From Candidatus Altimarinota bacterium (GTDB taxonomy: Bacteria > Patescibacteriota > Gracilibacteria > UBA4473), in contig JAIPGI010000001.1 of NCBI GenBank assembly GCA_021736215.1, positions 1-64,000 on the forward strand: a stretch of DNA of 64,000 bases. Direction: 5' to 3'. Within the stretch, counting starts at the first letter, position 1, and each line of letters starts with the position of its first letter. The notes under the pieces are model-generated. The model searched no databases. It was not told the origin of the DNA and saw nothing but the letters and a program-made list of their open reading frames with translations. The position numbers and the translations under genes are program-made. Of this stretch, positions 16,331-24,688 are shown in pieces.

Positions 16331-17830
16331 ATGAGAAGGCGCTCTAATTATCGTCGTTCATCTTTAGTCGGGCGTCGGCGACGCAGGAATGTAATTCCAC
16401 TCCTTACGGTCGCCCTCGCTTTCGTTTTGTTGATGTGGATTGGGGGAAGATTTTTAGGTAGACTTTTTTCAGACACGAGATCGGAAGTCGCTGCTGCCTC
16501 TATCCAAATCCAAAAGGGGCGTACGGAATTTTCTCTCCCCGAGAACGAACAATGGACTCCTGCCTATAGCGATCAAGAGTTTTTGAGTGGCGATTCCGTT
16601 CGTACCAGTGGAAATTCCCACGCATCTTTAGAATTTTTAGGCGGAAATGTCGTTTTCCTTGATCAAAACACAGAAGTCGTTCTTCAGGAAATCGAAGAAT
16701 CCTCCTCTGGAGAAAAAACGGCACATCTAAAATTGGTTCAAGGAAGGCTTTGGGCACGAGTTTCCGAAGATGATTTTGGAAATAACGCCGATTCTGTATT
16801 TACTGTTGAAACCCCTCGTACGCTTGTCCACGTACGAGGGACTATTTTTGATTTAAGCACGAATGCTGGACAAGATACTATTCGTCTTATTAAAGGGGGT
16901 GTTGACACAGACATCTTTATCGATGAAAAAAAGGATGATTTTCTTAATATAAAAATTGGAGTTGGACAAAAATTAGCCATTACCCCACAGAATATTGAAC
17001 GGTTAAAAAATAAAGAAGATGTCTTAGAAATAATGGACACTGAATTTATTGAATCAGAATGGCATCTTCAAAATCTTGAACGATTCTTTCCCCAAGAAGC
17101 CACCCAGATTCGTCGTCGTATCGAAATGTCCGCCCCAAAAACAGAAGATACGAATACTCCAACACTTGAAACTTCTACAGATATTGAGAGTCCTCAAGTC
17201 ATTTCTCCTCAAACAGGGACCCGTATTCCATCCTCACAGGATGCTATCCAAATAGAAGGAACTGCTCCGCTGGAAGCTGTTCAGATTATTGTAAATGGAT
17301 ACACCCTCACGAGGTTTCAACCAGGTGATCGAAAATGGACTTATTTTGCCGCAGCAAAATTTGGAACACTTATTCCTGGAGAAAATAAATTTTCGGTAGT
17401 AGCAATCTCTCGTGACGGAAAAAAATCACCTCCGACAGAATTTAATTTGTTTTATGAAAGGGAAGGTGCTCCTGCGCAAGCTTCTGGATCAGAGCCTCCT
17501 CAAACAGAGGAATCTTCTATTGATGGATTCGCGAAACCAGTTATTACGAAACCTTCTGTTCTAAATGCAAATGATGCTTACCAAACATCAAGTGATGTAG
17601 TAACAATTGCTGGCACAGTTGACCCCAAAACCAATACCGTTGAGGTCAGTGGTTTCCGACTCAAAAAATTCCAACCCGGACAAACTGAATTTAGTTATAT
17701 CGCCAATGCTCGTTATGGAAATATGAAGGAGGGGGAAAATATATATGAAGTTGTCGCCTTCGGCCCAGATGGGAAAAAAGCTTCCTCGACTATAAAAGTT
17801 GTCTACACTCCCCTAAACGTGTCTCAATAA
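16331..17830 (+). CDS. FecR-domain membrane protein with two Ig-like repeats
   Basis: This is a 499-residue protein. A very Arg-rich cytoplasmic N-terminus (about 1-20) precedes one membrane helix (about 21-42). A FecR domain follows at about 55-220 (RTSGNSHASLEFLGGNVVFL; VETPRTLVHVRGTIFDL). After a Thr/Pro linker come two related Ig-like repeats at about 285-375 and 410-495. They share NGYTLTRFQPG / SGFRLKKFQPG and the pattern GENKFSVVAISRDGKK / GENIYEVVAFGPDGKK. FecR domains outside iron signalling occur in envelope scaffold proteins, which fits the lack of a nearby sigma factor or TonB receptor. The FemAB gene starts 3 nt after its stop, so they form an operon. Confidence 0.75.
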   Translation: MRRRSNYRRSSLVGRRRRRNVIPLLTVALAFVLLMWIGGRFLGRLFSDTRSEVAAASIQIQKGRTEFSLPENEQWTPAYSDQEFLSGDSVRTSGNSHASLEFLGGNVVFLDQNTEVVLQEIEESSSGEKTAHLKLVQGRLWARVSEDDFGNNADSVFTVETPRTLVHVRGTIFDLSTNAGQDTIRLIKGGVDTDIFIDEKKDDFLNIKIGVGQKLAITPQNIERLKNKEDVLEIMDTEFIESEWHLQNLERFFPQEATQIRRRIEMSAPKTEDTNTPTLETSTDIESPQVISPQTGTRIPSSQDAIQIEGTAPLEAVQIIVNGYTLTRFQPGDRKWTYFAAAKFGTLIPGENKFSVVAISRDGKKSPPTEFNLFYEREGAPAQASGSEPPQTEESSIDGFAKPVITKPSVLNANDAYQTSSDVVTIAGTVDPKTNTVEVSGFRLKKFQPGQTEFSYIANARYGNMKEGENIYEVVAFGPDGKKASSTIKVVYTPLNVSQ

Positions 17831-17833
17831 AGG

Positions 17834-18880
17834 ATGGATTTAGAATTATTTGAATTTTCTCCCCATGTGGCCGCCGAATGGGATACTTTTGTCATACAGT
17901 CTTCTTTTGGGTCAATCCATCAAATTTCAGCATGGAAAAAATTTCAAGAACAAATTCCTGGACGTAAAAAAGTTTTTGGGTTGGGAGTCCGAAAAAATGG
18001 AAAAATTGTTGCTACTGTGCTCTGTGTACAAATGCAAACAGGACGATTTGGACAATACTGGTGGTACTCAGCAAGAGGTCCCGTCTTTGATCCCCAAAAA
18101 GAAGAAAAGGCGGGTATTTTCTTAATGCAAGAAGCTTGCAAAAAGCTCGGAAACGTTGGCGGAATGTTTTGGAGGGTCGACCCATATTTTTCTATCTCAC
18201 AAGAAAAATGTGTGTTCCCAAAGACGGATCTGCCAATAAAAACTGTCACACAAAATTACCAACCCACGGATACACTTATTATTGATTTGAAAAAAACAAA
18301 TGATGAAATCTTATCAGAAATGAAACGAAAGGGCCGTTACAATATTACTCTCGCACAAAAAAAAGGAATCCTGATTACGACTATTGAGAATGGGAAAATA
18401 ACAGAGCGAGATATCGATGATTTCTGGAACCTCAATATGGAAACAACGAGTCGTGACAAATTCAGTGGACATGAAAAATCTTATTACAAAAAGTTATTAC
18501 AATCCCTTGATGAATATGCTGTTTTATTTTTCGCAGAATATGAAGGATCAAGAATCGCAACAGCTATATCCACATTTTGTGGAGAGAAGGCTATTTATTA
18601 TTTTGGAGCCTCCACTTCCCATTCAGAATTTCGGAATCTCATGGCTCCCTATCTCCTTCAATGGGAAATGATGCAATATGCCAAGAAGCGAGGCTGTACT
18701 TCTTATGATTTTCTCGGTATTGCTCCAGAGAACGACCTTCATCATCCTTATGCGGGAATCTCCGATTTCAAATGGAAATTTGGGGGATCTCGCCATACAT
18801 TCTCTCCAGGACAAGAAATCGTACTCAATCCTTTTTGGTATTCCCTTTATCGTTTTGTCAAACGGAGAAAGAAGTTATAA
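17834..18880 (+). CDS. FemAB-family peptidoglycan interpeptide bridge aminoacyltransferase
   Basis: This is a 348-residue protein. It has the two GNAT-like halves of FemX/FemAB: MKRKGRYNITLAQKKGI in the middle is the family hallmark. The second half has YYFGASTSHSEFRNLMAPYLL, a long helix, and the closing YDFLGI...GISDFKWKFGG, also typical. Such enzymes add amino acids from aminoacyl-tRNA to the lipid II stem peptide; the amino acid and position cannot be predicted. The coiled-coil tRNA-synthetase-like insert of FemA is absent, so it is closer to FemX. It follows the FecR protein by 3 nt. MurE in this window supports an active cell-wall pathway. Confidence 0.85.
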   Translation: MDLELFEFSPHVAAEWDTFVIQSSFGSIHQISAWKKFQEQIPGRKKVFGLGVRKNGKIVATVLCVQMQTGRFGQYWWYSARGPVFDPQKEEKAGIFLMQEACKKLGNVGGMFWRVDPYFSISQEKCVFPKTDLPIKTVTQNYQPTDTLIIDLKKTNDEILSEMKRKGRYNITLAQKKGILITTIENGKITERDIDDFWNLNMETTSRDKFSGHEKSYYKKLLQSLDEYAVLFFAEYEGSRIATAISTFCGEKAIYYFGASTSHSEFRNLMAPYLLQWEMMQYAKKRGCTSYDFLGIAPENDLHHPYAGISDFKWKFGGSRHTFSPGQEIVLNPFWYSLYRFVKRRKKL

Positions 18881-18909
18881 AATTAGGTCCCTCATTTCAA
18901 TTTTCTTCT

Positions 18910-19449
18910 ATGGCACTTCTCAATTCCACACTTGTCCCGATCGGAAGTCCTGCAATAAATTTTTGTCTTCCTGGAACTGATGAAAAAGAATATTGTTTGG
19001 GGTCTTTTTCAGGAAAAGAGGTTCTCGTTTTAATTTTTACATGCAATCACTGTCCTTATGCAAAAGCTCTTGAAGGACGTTTGATCGAATTTCAAAAAAA
19101 ATATTTCACCAAAAATGTACAAATCATTGCTATTAATGCCAATGATGATTCCACTTATCCTGATGATAGTTTTGAAGAAATGAAGAAAAAAAATTATCCA
19201 TTTCCCTATTTACGAGATGAAACACAGGAAATTGCTAGAGTTTATCAAGCACAATGTACTCCCGACATCTATGTCTATGACCAAGAACGGAGACTTTCTT
19301 ATCACGGACGCTTTGATAATAATTGGCAAGACGAAGCAGGAGTAACTACCTATGACCTGGAAGATGCCGTACAGGCTATTCTCAAAAAAGAAAACCCTCC
19401 TGAACCTCAATATCCCTCAATGGGTTGTTCGATAAAATGGAAAGAATGA
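18910..19449 (+). CDS. thioredoxin-fold redoxin (AhpC/TSA-like) with CxxC
   Basis: This is a 179-residue protein. I start at the ATG at 18910; upstream in-frame ATGs lie inside the FemAB gene. FTCNHCPYAKALE at about 41-53 carries the CxxC active site (CNHC), and TPDIYVYDQERRLSYHGRFD later in the chain includes the cis-Pro region. The family (redoxins with a TCNHCPY motif) is widespread and its partners are undefined. No signal peptide is seen, so it is cytoplasmic. It lies 29 nt after the FemAB gene, probably in one operon. The last residues include GCSIKWK, usual for this group. Confidence 0.85.
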   Translation: MALLNSTLVPIGSPAINFCLPGTDEKEYCLGSFSGKEVLVLIFTCNHCPYAKALEGRLIEFQKKYFTKNVQIIAINANDDSTYPDDSFEEMKKKNYPFPYLRDETQEIARVYQAQCTPDIYVYDQERRLSYHGRFDNNWQDEAGVTTYDLEDAVQAILKKENPPEPQYPSMGCSIKWKE

Positions 19450-19504
19450 TCTGATTTAAAAACGGGGATTCGTATTTTCCCGTTCGAGAACATCTTGGGA
19501 ATCA

Positions 19505-19903
19505 TTAACTCTTTAGAAATTCTGTTTTGCTTTCGATATAACCATTCCGTCCTTCATAGTGAGTGGAAGAAAACGCCAAAAGCACTGCATCTGGAGAAAA
19601 GTCCCAAAATTCATGCCAACAATGAGATCGAACAAGAAGGGCTTTATTTTTATTTTCAAGGGATATCTCCGATTCATGTTGCCCATCGTGGATTAATACT
19701 TTGACCCTTCCGGACACACAAACAAAAAGTTCTTGTTCATGTTTATGAGCGTGACCACCTCGAACTTCTCCATCACGACCTGTTACGATATAAACCCGTT
19801 TCACTACAAACGGAAAGCTTTCATCCAGTTCAAAAGGAATCGTTTCACCTCGGTCATCAGAAAAGTACGGAAACTCTAGGATTTTAAATTTCTTCACACG
19901 CAT
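19505..19903 (-). CDS. FdtA/QdtA-type cupin (dTDP-sugar 3,4-ketoisomerase family)
   Basis: This is a 132-residue protein. The cupin core includes DDRGETIPFE, then RGGHAHKHEQELFVCVSG with the His residues expected for this family, and SHCWHEFWDFS. FdtA and QdtA interconvert dTDP-4-keto-6-deoxyglucose isomers for surface glycans; WxcM-like relatives also belong here. It is the last gene of a leftward glycan operon, 25 nt after the bifunctional glycosyltransferase gene. The aminotransferase and acetyltransferase that often accompany it are not present, so the exact sugar is unknown. Confidence 0.8.
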   Translation of the reverse strand: MRVKKFKILEFPYFSDDRGETIPFELDESFPFVVKRVYIVTGRDGEVRGGHAHKHEQELFVCVSGRVKVLIHDGQHESEISLENKNKALLVRSHCWHEFWDFSPDAVLLAFSSTHYEGRNGYIESKTEFLKS

Positions 19904-19928
19904 ACGCTACGCATTTTGGAGGACAAAA

Positions 19929-22091
19929 TCAATTCAAAATATCACGATATTGAGCTATAAATTTTCCTTCATCAAAGTTTTTTTCTACCCATTGTCTCAG
20001 TGTTTCTTTTTCGTCCTGCGTAATTTTGTTTTTGGTTGCAGCAAAAATTTGTTTTGCAAATTGTGCTAATGGATTTTCTGCTGTTTGGGAAACAGGAAAA
20101 AAATATTGAGGGGGTAATATTTCTCGAAATACATCAAGATCAAAACCCACCACCCTCACGCCAAAGTATATCGCTTCTAATGCTGACATGCCGAATCCCT
20201 CCCTTGGAGAACAGTTCAGCACAACATCTGCTTGTTCATAGATGGGAGAAACATTTTTTTGTTTTGTTTCAACCCAAACCATATCCCGCCCAGCATGACG
20301 ATTGATTTCTTCCGCTCTTTTTTTTAAACTTCTTTCTTCTATTCCTTCCCCAAAAAGAAAAAAACGAAAGTCCATAAGTTCTAAATCTGCACGAAAAAAA
20401 TTAGCAATATCTATAAAAAAATGTGGATTTTTATCAAAATTATAACGTCCCAAAAAAACTATATTTTTTTGTTGGGAGGATGTTTTCTGAAGACATTTTA
20501 AATCGTTATTTTTGAGAGTTTCCTGGTTTAATTTTTCTATATCCAAAACATTTCGAATGAGTTTTATTTTGGGACTAGAAAATTCTAATTTCTCCTCGAA
20601 TTTCCTTTTTACCGAAGCAGAAACACAGATAACTGAGTCCAAGAAAGAGAAGTACATCGCCGCTACCGATAAAAAATCGAAGTTTTTATCCCACCCATGA
20701 AGCGAAGTAACGATTGATAATTCTGGGAATGTATTCTTAAACAAAGGGATAAGTTTAAATCCAAAAAGTGAGTTCACAATAAAAACTTTCTTAATTTTTT
20801 GTTCTTGTATTTTTCGCAAAAGAAAGTCTATTTTTTCTTTTTTTTGAGAAAAAATATTGGGAAGATGATATACCGCAGCAATTTCTGAAAATTCAGAATG
20901 TAATGAATTTTCATTTCTTTCTGTTGTACAAACAATGAAATCAAAATCTTTTTTGAGTTTTCTCAAGATGTGTAACAAAACTGTTTCAACCCCCCCCATA
21001 GGGATCCAGGGAACAAGCACAAGAATTTGTTTTTTCTTTGTAGTATTGACTTTTGGCGAGCCAAGCGAGAATGATTGAGAGGGAAAAGAAGATTTAAAAA
21101 TTTCAGAAAATCTTGTTTTTTCATGAAAAATTTTTTGCAAAAATAATTGGTTCACTCGACGCCGCCATCTAATGGGAAAAATGCATTGTAGACACGAAAT
21201 TGGATGGGTTTTCCAATGTTTGAACTCTAAGAGCTCTGCTTCATATAATTTGAATCCGATTGTTTTTGCCCATGAAGGAAGTCGATGAAATAGCTGTGAT
21301 GCCATAGTCGACGCCTCCTTTTTGGGAAGAATACCACGCCAACACCACCAGATCTGAAGTTTTTTTTCCCAAGAAAAAATATTCTTATGTCGGCCGTGAA
21401 GATTTTTTACGATTTTCCCATAATGTTTCTGCACATCCTTGAGTCTTTTATTTTCAGCTTTTCTATAATAAAAAAGTGGCTCTTCAATACAATATCCAAA
21501 ATGATTTTGTTTTCCCATCCGTATCCAGAAATCCCAATCTTCGGATTCATTTTTATTGAGTTTCTCGTCGTATCCGCCAACGGAATCAAAGTCTTTTTTA
21601 CGAATAACGGCACAATAGGGAAGTTTATTCTGTAACAACAGTTTATAAAAATTATACGGATTCAGTGTCGGATGAAGCGTATCGTCTCCATCAAAGTGTT
21701 GAATATATGAATATACAAAAGAAAGAACGGGGTCTTTTTTTAATTCTAAAAGTGCTTTTTCCAAAAATGTTTTGTCGATTTTGTCATCCGCGTCTAAAAA
21801 ACAAAGATATTCTCCTTTTGCATGTTTTGCACCAATATTTCGAGCCACGGCAGGACCAGAATTTTTTGATGTTTGAAATACTTGAAGGCGAACAGACGTT
21901 TGTTCGCTTCCTTTTTTTAATTTTTTCAAGAAATTAGAGTCTTCGTCGGTTGAGCAATCATTTACGATAATAACTTCAAAAGCGGGAAACGTTTGTTCTT
22001 GAATGCTTTTTAACGCTTCATTGATATACTTTCCGTGATTATAAAACGGGATAATGACTGAAATTCGAAAGGACAGATTATTTTTTTTCAT
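19929..22091 (-). CDS. bifunctional glycosyltransferase: GT2 (A fold) fused to GT4 (B fold)
   Basis: This is a 720-residue protein. Residues about 9-240 are a GT2 domain: ISVIIPFYNHGKYINEAL, VNDCSTDED, and FLDADDK (the metal-binding DxD-like site). After a helical linker, about 350-720 are a GT4 domain: LVPWIPMGGVETVLL, then NIVFLGRYNFDKNPH, and the nucleotide-sugar site CSPREGFGMSALEAIYFG. The two active sites probably add successive sugars of one repeat unit. The gene overlaps the upstream Wzt-like ATPase by 14 nt, which ties the enzyme to glycan export. Confidence 0.85.
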   Translation of the reverse strand: MKKNNLSFRISVIIPFYNHGKYINEALKSIQEQTFPAFEVIIVNDCSTDEDSNFLKKLKKGSEQTSVRLQVFQTSKNSGPAVARNIGAKHAKGEYLCFLDADDKIDKTFLEKALLELKKDPVLSFVYSYIQHFDGDDTLHPTLNPYNFYKLLLQNKLPYCAVIRKKDFDSVGGYDEKLNKNESEDWDFWIRMGKQNHFGYCIEEPLFYYRKAENKRLKDVQKHYGKIVKNLHGRHKNIFSWEKKLQIWWCWRGILPKKEASTMASQLFHRLPSWAKTIGFKLYEAELLEFKHWKTHPISCLQCIFPIRWRRRVNQLFLQKIFHEKTRFSEIFKSSFPSQSFSLGSPKVNTTKKKQILVLVPWIPMGGVETVLLHILRKLKKDFDFIVCTTERNENSLHSEFSEIAAVYHLPNIFSQKKEKIDFLLRKIQEQKIKKVFIVNSLFGFKLIPLFKNTFPELSIVTSLHGWDKNFDFLSVAAMYFSFLDSVICVSASVKRKFEEKLEFSSPKIKLIRNVLDIEKLNQETLKNNDLKCLQKTSSQQKNIVFLGRYNFDKNPHFFIDIANFFRADLELMDFRFFLFGEGIEERSLKKRAEEINRHAGRDMVWVETKQKNVSPIYEQADVVLNCSPREGFGMSALEAIYFGVRVVGFDLDVFREILPPQYFFPVSQTAENPLAQFAKQIFAATKNKITQDEKETLRQWVEKNFDEGKFIAQYRDILN

Positions 22092-22794
22092 ATTGAGATA
22101 AAACTACTTCCGGCAATCCTTGAGCAACAATTTCTCCGTGGTGAAGCCAAATCATTTCATCACACCATTCACGAAGAAAATTCAAATTATGTGAAACCAA
22201 GACAACTGTTTTTCCTTCTTTCTTCAGCGTGCGAAATAATGTCTCACATTTTTTTTGAAATGGACGATCCCCTACCGCCAAAATTTCATCTAAAAGGAAT
22301 ATATCTCCTTCTGTTTGCAAGGCAATGGAAAATGCGAGACGCATAATCATTCCAGAGGAAAGATTTTTGAGCTTTGCGTCACGAAAGAGCGTAATTTCCG
22401 CAAAATCTAGAATATCCTTTTGTTTCTTTTTTAATTTTTTCAGGGAAATTCCCAATAAGGCTCCGTTTAAAAAAATATTTTGACATACCGTCAGATCCGG
22501 ATGAAATCCAACTCCCAATCCCAAAAGTGGAACTATTTTCCCAGAAATTTGAACGGATCCCTCTGTGGGAGTAAAAACTCCTGCTAAAATTCGCAAAAGA
22601 GTAGATTTTCCCGATCCATTCTCCCCCACGATTCCAAGCCACTGTCCCTTGGGAAGATCGAAAGAAACATTTCGAAGAGCGTAAAATCTTTCATAATGAA
22701 TCGGATGGAAAAAATGTAAAAAATATTCACGAAAAGTCGTCCGCCTTTCGTGCGGCAGTAAAAATTCCTTGGAAACATCAGAAACGTGAATCAT
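22078..22794 (-). CDS. ABC transporter ATPase for polysaccharide export (Wzt/TagH type)
   Basis: This is a 238-residue protein. Walker A is GENGSGKS (about 57-64), the signature is LSSGM, Walker B is IFLLDE, and the switch His is in VLVSHNL. The segment FREYFLHFF before the core and the LLGLGVGFHPDLT motif are characteristic of Wzt/RfbE/TagH proteins. It lacks the C-terminal carbohydrate-binding domain of O9-type Wzt, so export is likely coupled to synthesis as in TagGH. It overlaps the permease by 4 nt and the glycosyltransferase by 14 nt. Confidence 0.9.
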   Translation of the reverse strand: MIHVSDVSKEFLLPHERRTTFREYFLHFFHPIHYERFYALRNVSFDLPKGQWLGIVGENGSGKSTLLRILAGVFTPTEGSVQISGKIVPLLGLGVGFHPDLTVCQNIFLNGALLGISLKKLKKKQKDILDFAEITLFRDAKLKNLSSGMIMRLAFSIALQTEGDIFLLDEILAVGDRPFQKKCETLFRTLKKEGKTVVLVSHNLNFLREWCDEMIWLHHGEIVAQGLPEVVLSQYEKK

Positions 22795-23540
22795 AGTTGT
22801 TCACAAAACATCCTTTCTCGTCGCCGAAAAAAGAAAATTCCCAATAAAAATAGTCCTCCACAAATAGCAAATAAAACTGCTAATTGATGCCATTCTGGAA
22901 GTTTTTGCAATAATATTGCATTTCGAGAAAACTGGATAATTTGTGTTAATGGATTCCACCAAAGAATCGCCCTCAATGATTCAGGAACAATATCCCATGG
23001 ATAAAAAATAGGTACCAAATAAAAGAGTGCCGCCAAACACACTTCCCATATTTCTCCCAGATCTCGAAATCGAAGGACGAATAAACTAAAGAAAAAAGAA
23101 ATCCCTCCCACAAGAAGTCCTTCACAAATCAGTAAAAAAATAAAAATAATACTTCCCCCAAACGTAAGAATGGGACCCCGAAAAAGAAAAAAGAGAATAA
23201 AGAGTCCCAGTGCAAAAAAGAGATGTATAACTGCTGAAGTTAGGGCCGCAAACACCGAAATTTCAGAAGAAAAAGGGAGTTGTAATCGCAAATATCCCCT
23301 TTCTAGAATTGACCTCATTCCAAAGAGCGTCGCATCAGAAAAAAATTGAAACAAGATGATTCCCAAAAGTAGTGATAATGAGAAATAAGGAATGTCTTGA
23401 CGAAAAATTGAAAAAACAACGAGCAATACCGAAAAAAGCAAAAATGGTTTTAGAAAAACCCATACAAATCCCAACACCGAATGTTGATATCGCACCAAAA
23501 AATCAAGTTTCACGAATGTTTTCCAAATATCCCAATTCAT
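22791..23540 (-). CDS. ABC-2 polysaccharide export permease (Wzm/TagG type)
   Basis: This is a 249-residue protein with six predicted helices and the N-terminal amphipathic segment usual in this family (VKLDFLVRYQHSVLGFVW). Motifs such as FRDLGEIWEVCLAALFYLVPIFYPW and LRAILWWNPLTQIIQFSR are typical of Wzm/TagG. It pairs with the ATPase that follows, with a 4-nt overlap, and overlaps the upstream GT4 gene by 4 nt. It moves a lipid-linked glycan across the membrane. Confidence 0.9.
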   Translation of the reverse strand: MNWDIWKTFVKLDFLVRYQHSVLGFVWVFLKPFLLFSVLLVVFSIFRQDIPYFSLSLLLGIILFQFFSDATLFGMRSILERGYLRLQLPFSSEISVFAALTSAVIHLFFALGLFILFFLFRGPILTFGGSIIFIFLLICEGLLVGGISFFFSLFVLRFRDLGEIWEVCLAALFYLVPIFYPWDIVPESLRAILWWNPLTQIIQFSRNAILLQKLPEWHQLAVLFAICGGLFLLGIFFFRRRERMFCEQL

Positions 23541-24595
23541 GGTACGAGAAGTGTATCATAAGCGGACAACATTGCATCCAACGGATGATGGTTTTTTACA
23601 TATTCATAATTCTTGTCTCCTTCTTTCGAAAGTATTTCGAATTGATTCTGCAAAAAATCGAGTTTGTTTTTGAGAATACCATCCATCCGAGCTGGAAAAA
23701 TAAACTTTTCTGAGAGAATATTCTTATTCTCTCCTACATCCGTTGCGAGGACAGCTCTTCCCTGAGCACAAGATTCCAGGACACTCATTGATAAACTCTC
23801 AGACCAACTCGGCAAAATCACCAGGTCTGCTGATTGTACATGAATAGCAATATCTTCATGCGGAATATTCCCCCTCCATTGAATATTTGGAAGGTTTGCT
23901 GAGCGCAATAAAGGTCCTGCCCCTACCATTTCAAAATTCCAATAGAGAGATTTTTTGGCAACTTTCAGAATTTCCAAGACTCCTTTTTCACGCACCATCC
24001 GCCCAATAAAAATGGCTCTGTTTTGGCATGGAAGAGGCTCCGTGCGGATGGGAACAGAAACACCTGTTGGAATAACTTGGACATCTCTTTGAATGCATTG
24101 TTGGATAAAAGTCTTTCCCCCTTTTGATACAGACACAATTTTATTAGCATTTTGGAAAATCCATCGCCCCAAGGACCGGTCAATAACCCATGCTCCTGTG
24201 TAGATAATAGGATTTCTAGAAACAATTGAATTCTGCCCATGTTCAACATGTATCCACTGGCGATGGGGAAAATTTACACGAAAAAATCTCCCCGCCACAA
24301 AACTCGTTAAAAAAAATCTTGTATGCGTAAATAAAACATCTGGATTTATTTCTGCGAGAATATTGCAAAAATCTTGTTCTGGAGCGAAATAACCTAAAGA
24401 AAAAATATTCTTTCCTGAAACGCGAAATATCCGGATTCCGTTCCTGATCTCCTCTGCGGGGAGTGATTTATCATGTGATATTGTAAGAACTGAAACCTCG
24501 TGAGATCGTACTTGATGGCTAGAAATTTGCTGCACAAGATTCTCCAATCCTCCTTCAAATGGCCAAAAATGCGGAGTTACATGTAAAATTTTCAT
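23537..24595 (-). CDS. GT4-family glycosyltransferase, first gene of the glycan operon
   Basis: This is a 352-residue protein. It has a GT-B fold: VTPHFWPFEGGLENLVQQ at the N-terminus, FIGRMVREKGVLEILKVAK at the inter-domain hinge, and ILPSWSESLSMSVLESCAQG at the donor site with the Ser-Glu-Ser variant of EX7E. I start at the ATG at 24595; a GTG one codon earlier is possible. A promoter-like TTTTGA-17-GACAAT ends 7 nt before this ATG. The next three genes overlap head to tail, so this promoter probably drives the whole operon. Confidence 0.85.
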   Translation of the reverse strand: MKILHVTPHFWPFEGGLENLVQQISSHQVRSHEVSVLTISHDKSLPAEEIRNGIRIFRVSGKNIFSLGYFAPEQDFCNILAEINPDVLFTHTRFFLTSFVAGRFFRVNFPHRQWIHVEHGQNSIVSRNPIIYTGAWVIDRSLGRWIFQNANKIVSVSKGGKTFIQQCIQRDVQVIPTGVSVPIRTEPLPCQNRAIFIGRMVREKGVLEILKVAKKSLYWNFEMVGAGPLLRSANLPNIQWRGNIPHEDIAIHVQSADLVILPSWSESLSMSVLESCAQGRAVLATDVGENKNILSEKFIFPARMDGILKNKLDFLQNQFEILSKEGDKNYEYVKNHHPLDAMLSAYDTLLVP

Positions 24596-24688
24596 CACCC
24601 GTATTGTCCTTTTTCTTGTTTTTTTTCAAAATGAAACGGAGAAAATTTGCGTTCCGCACCCACCTTTGGGAGAATGGAAAAAACACAA

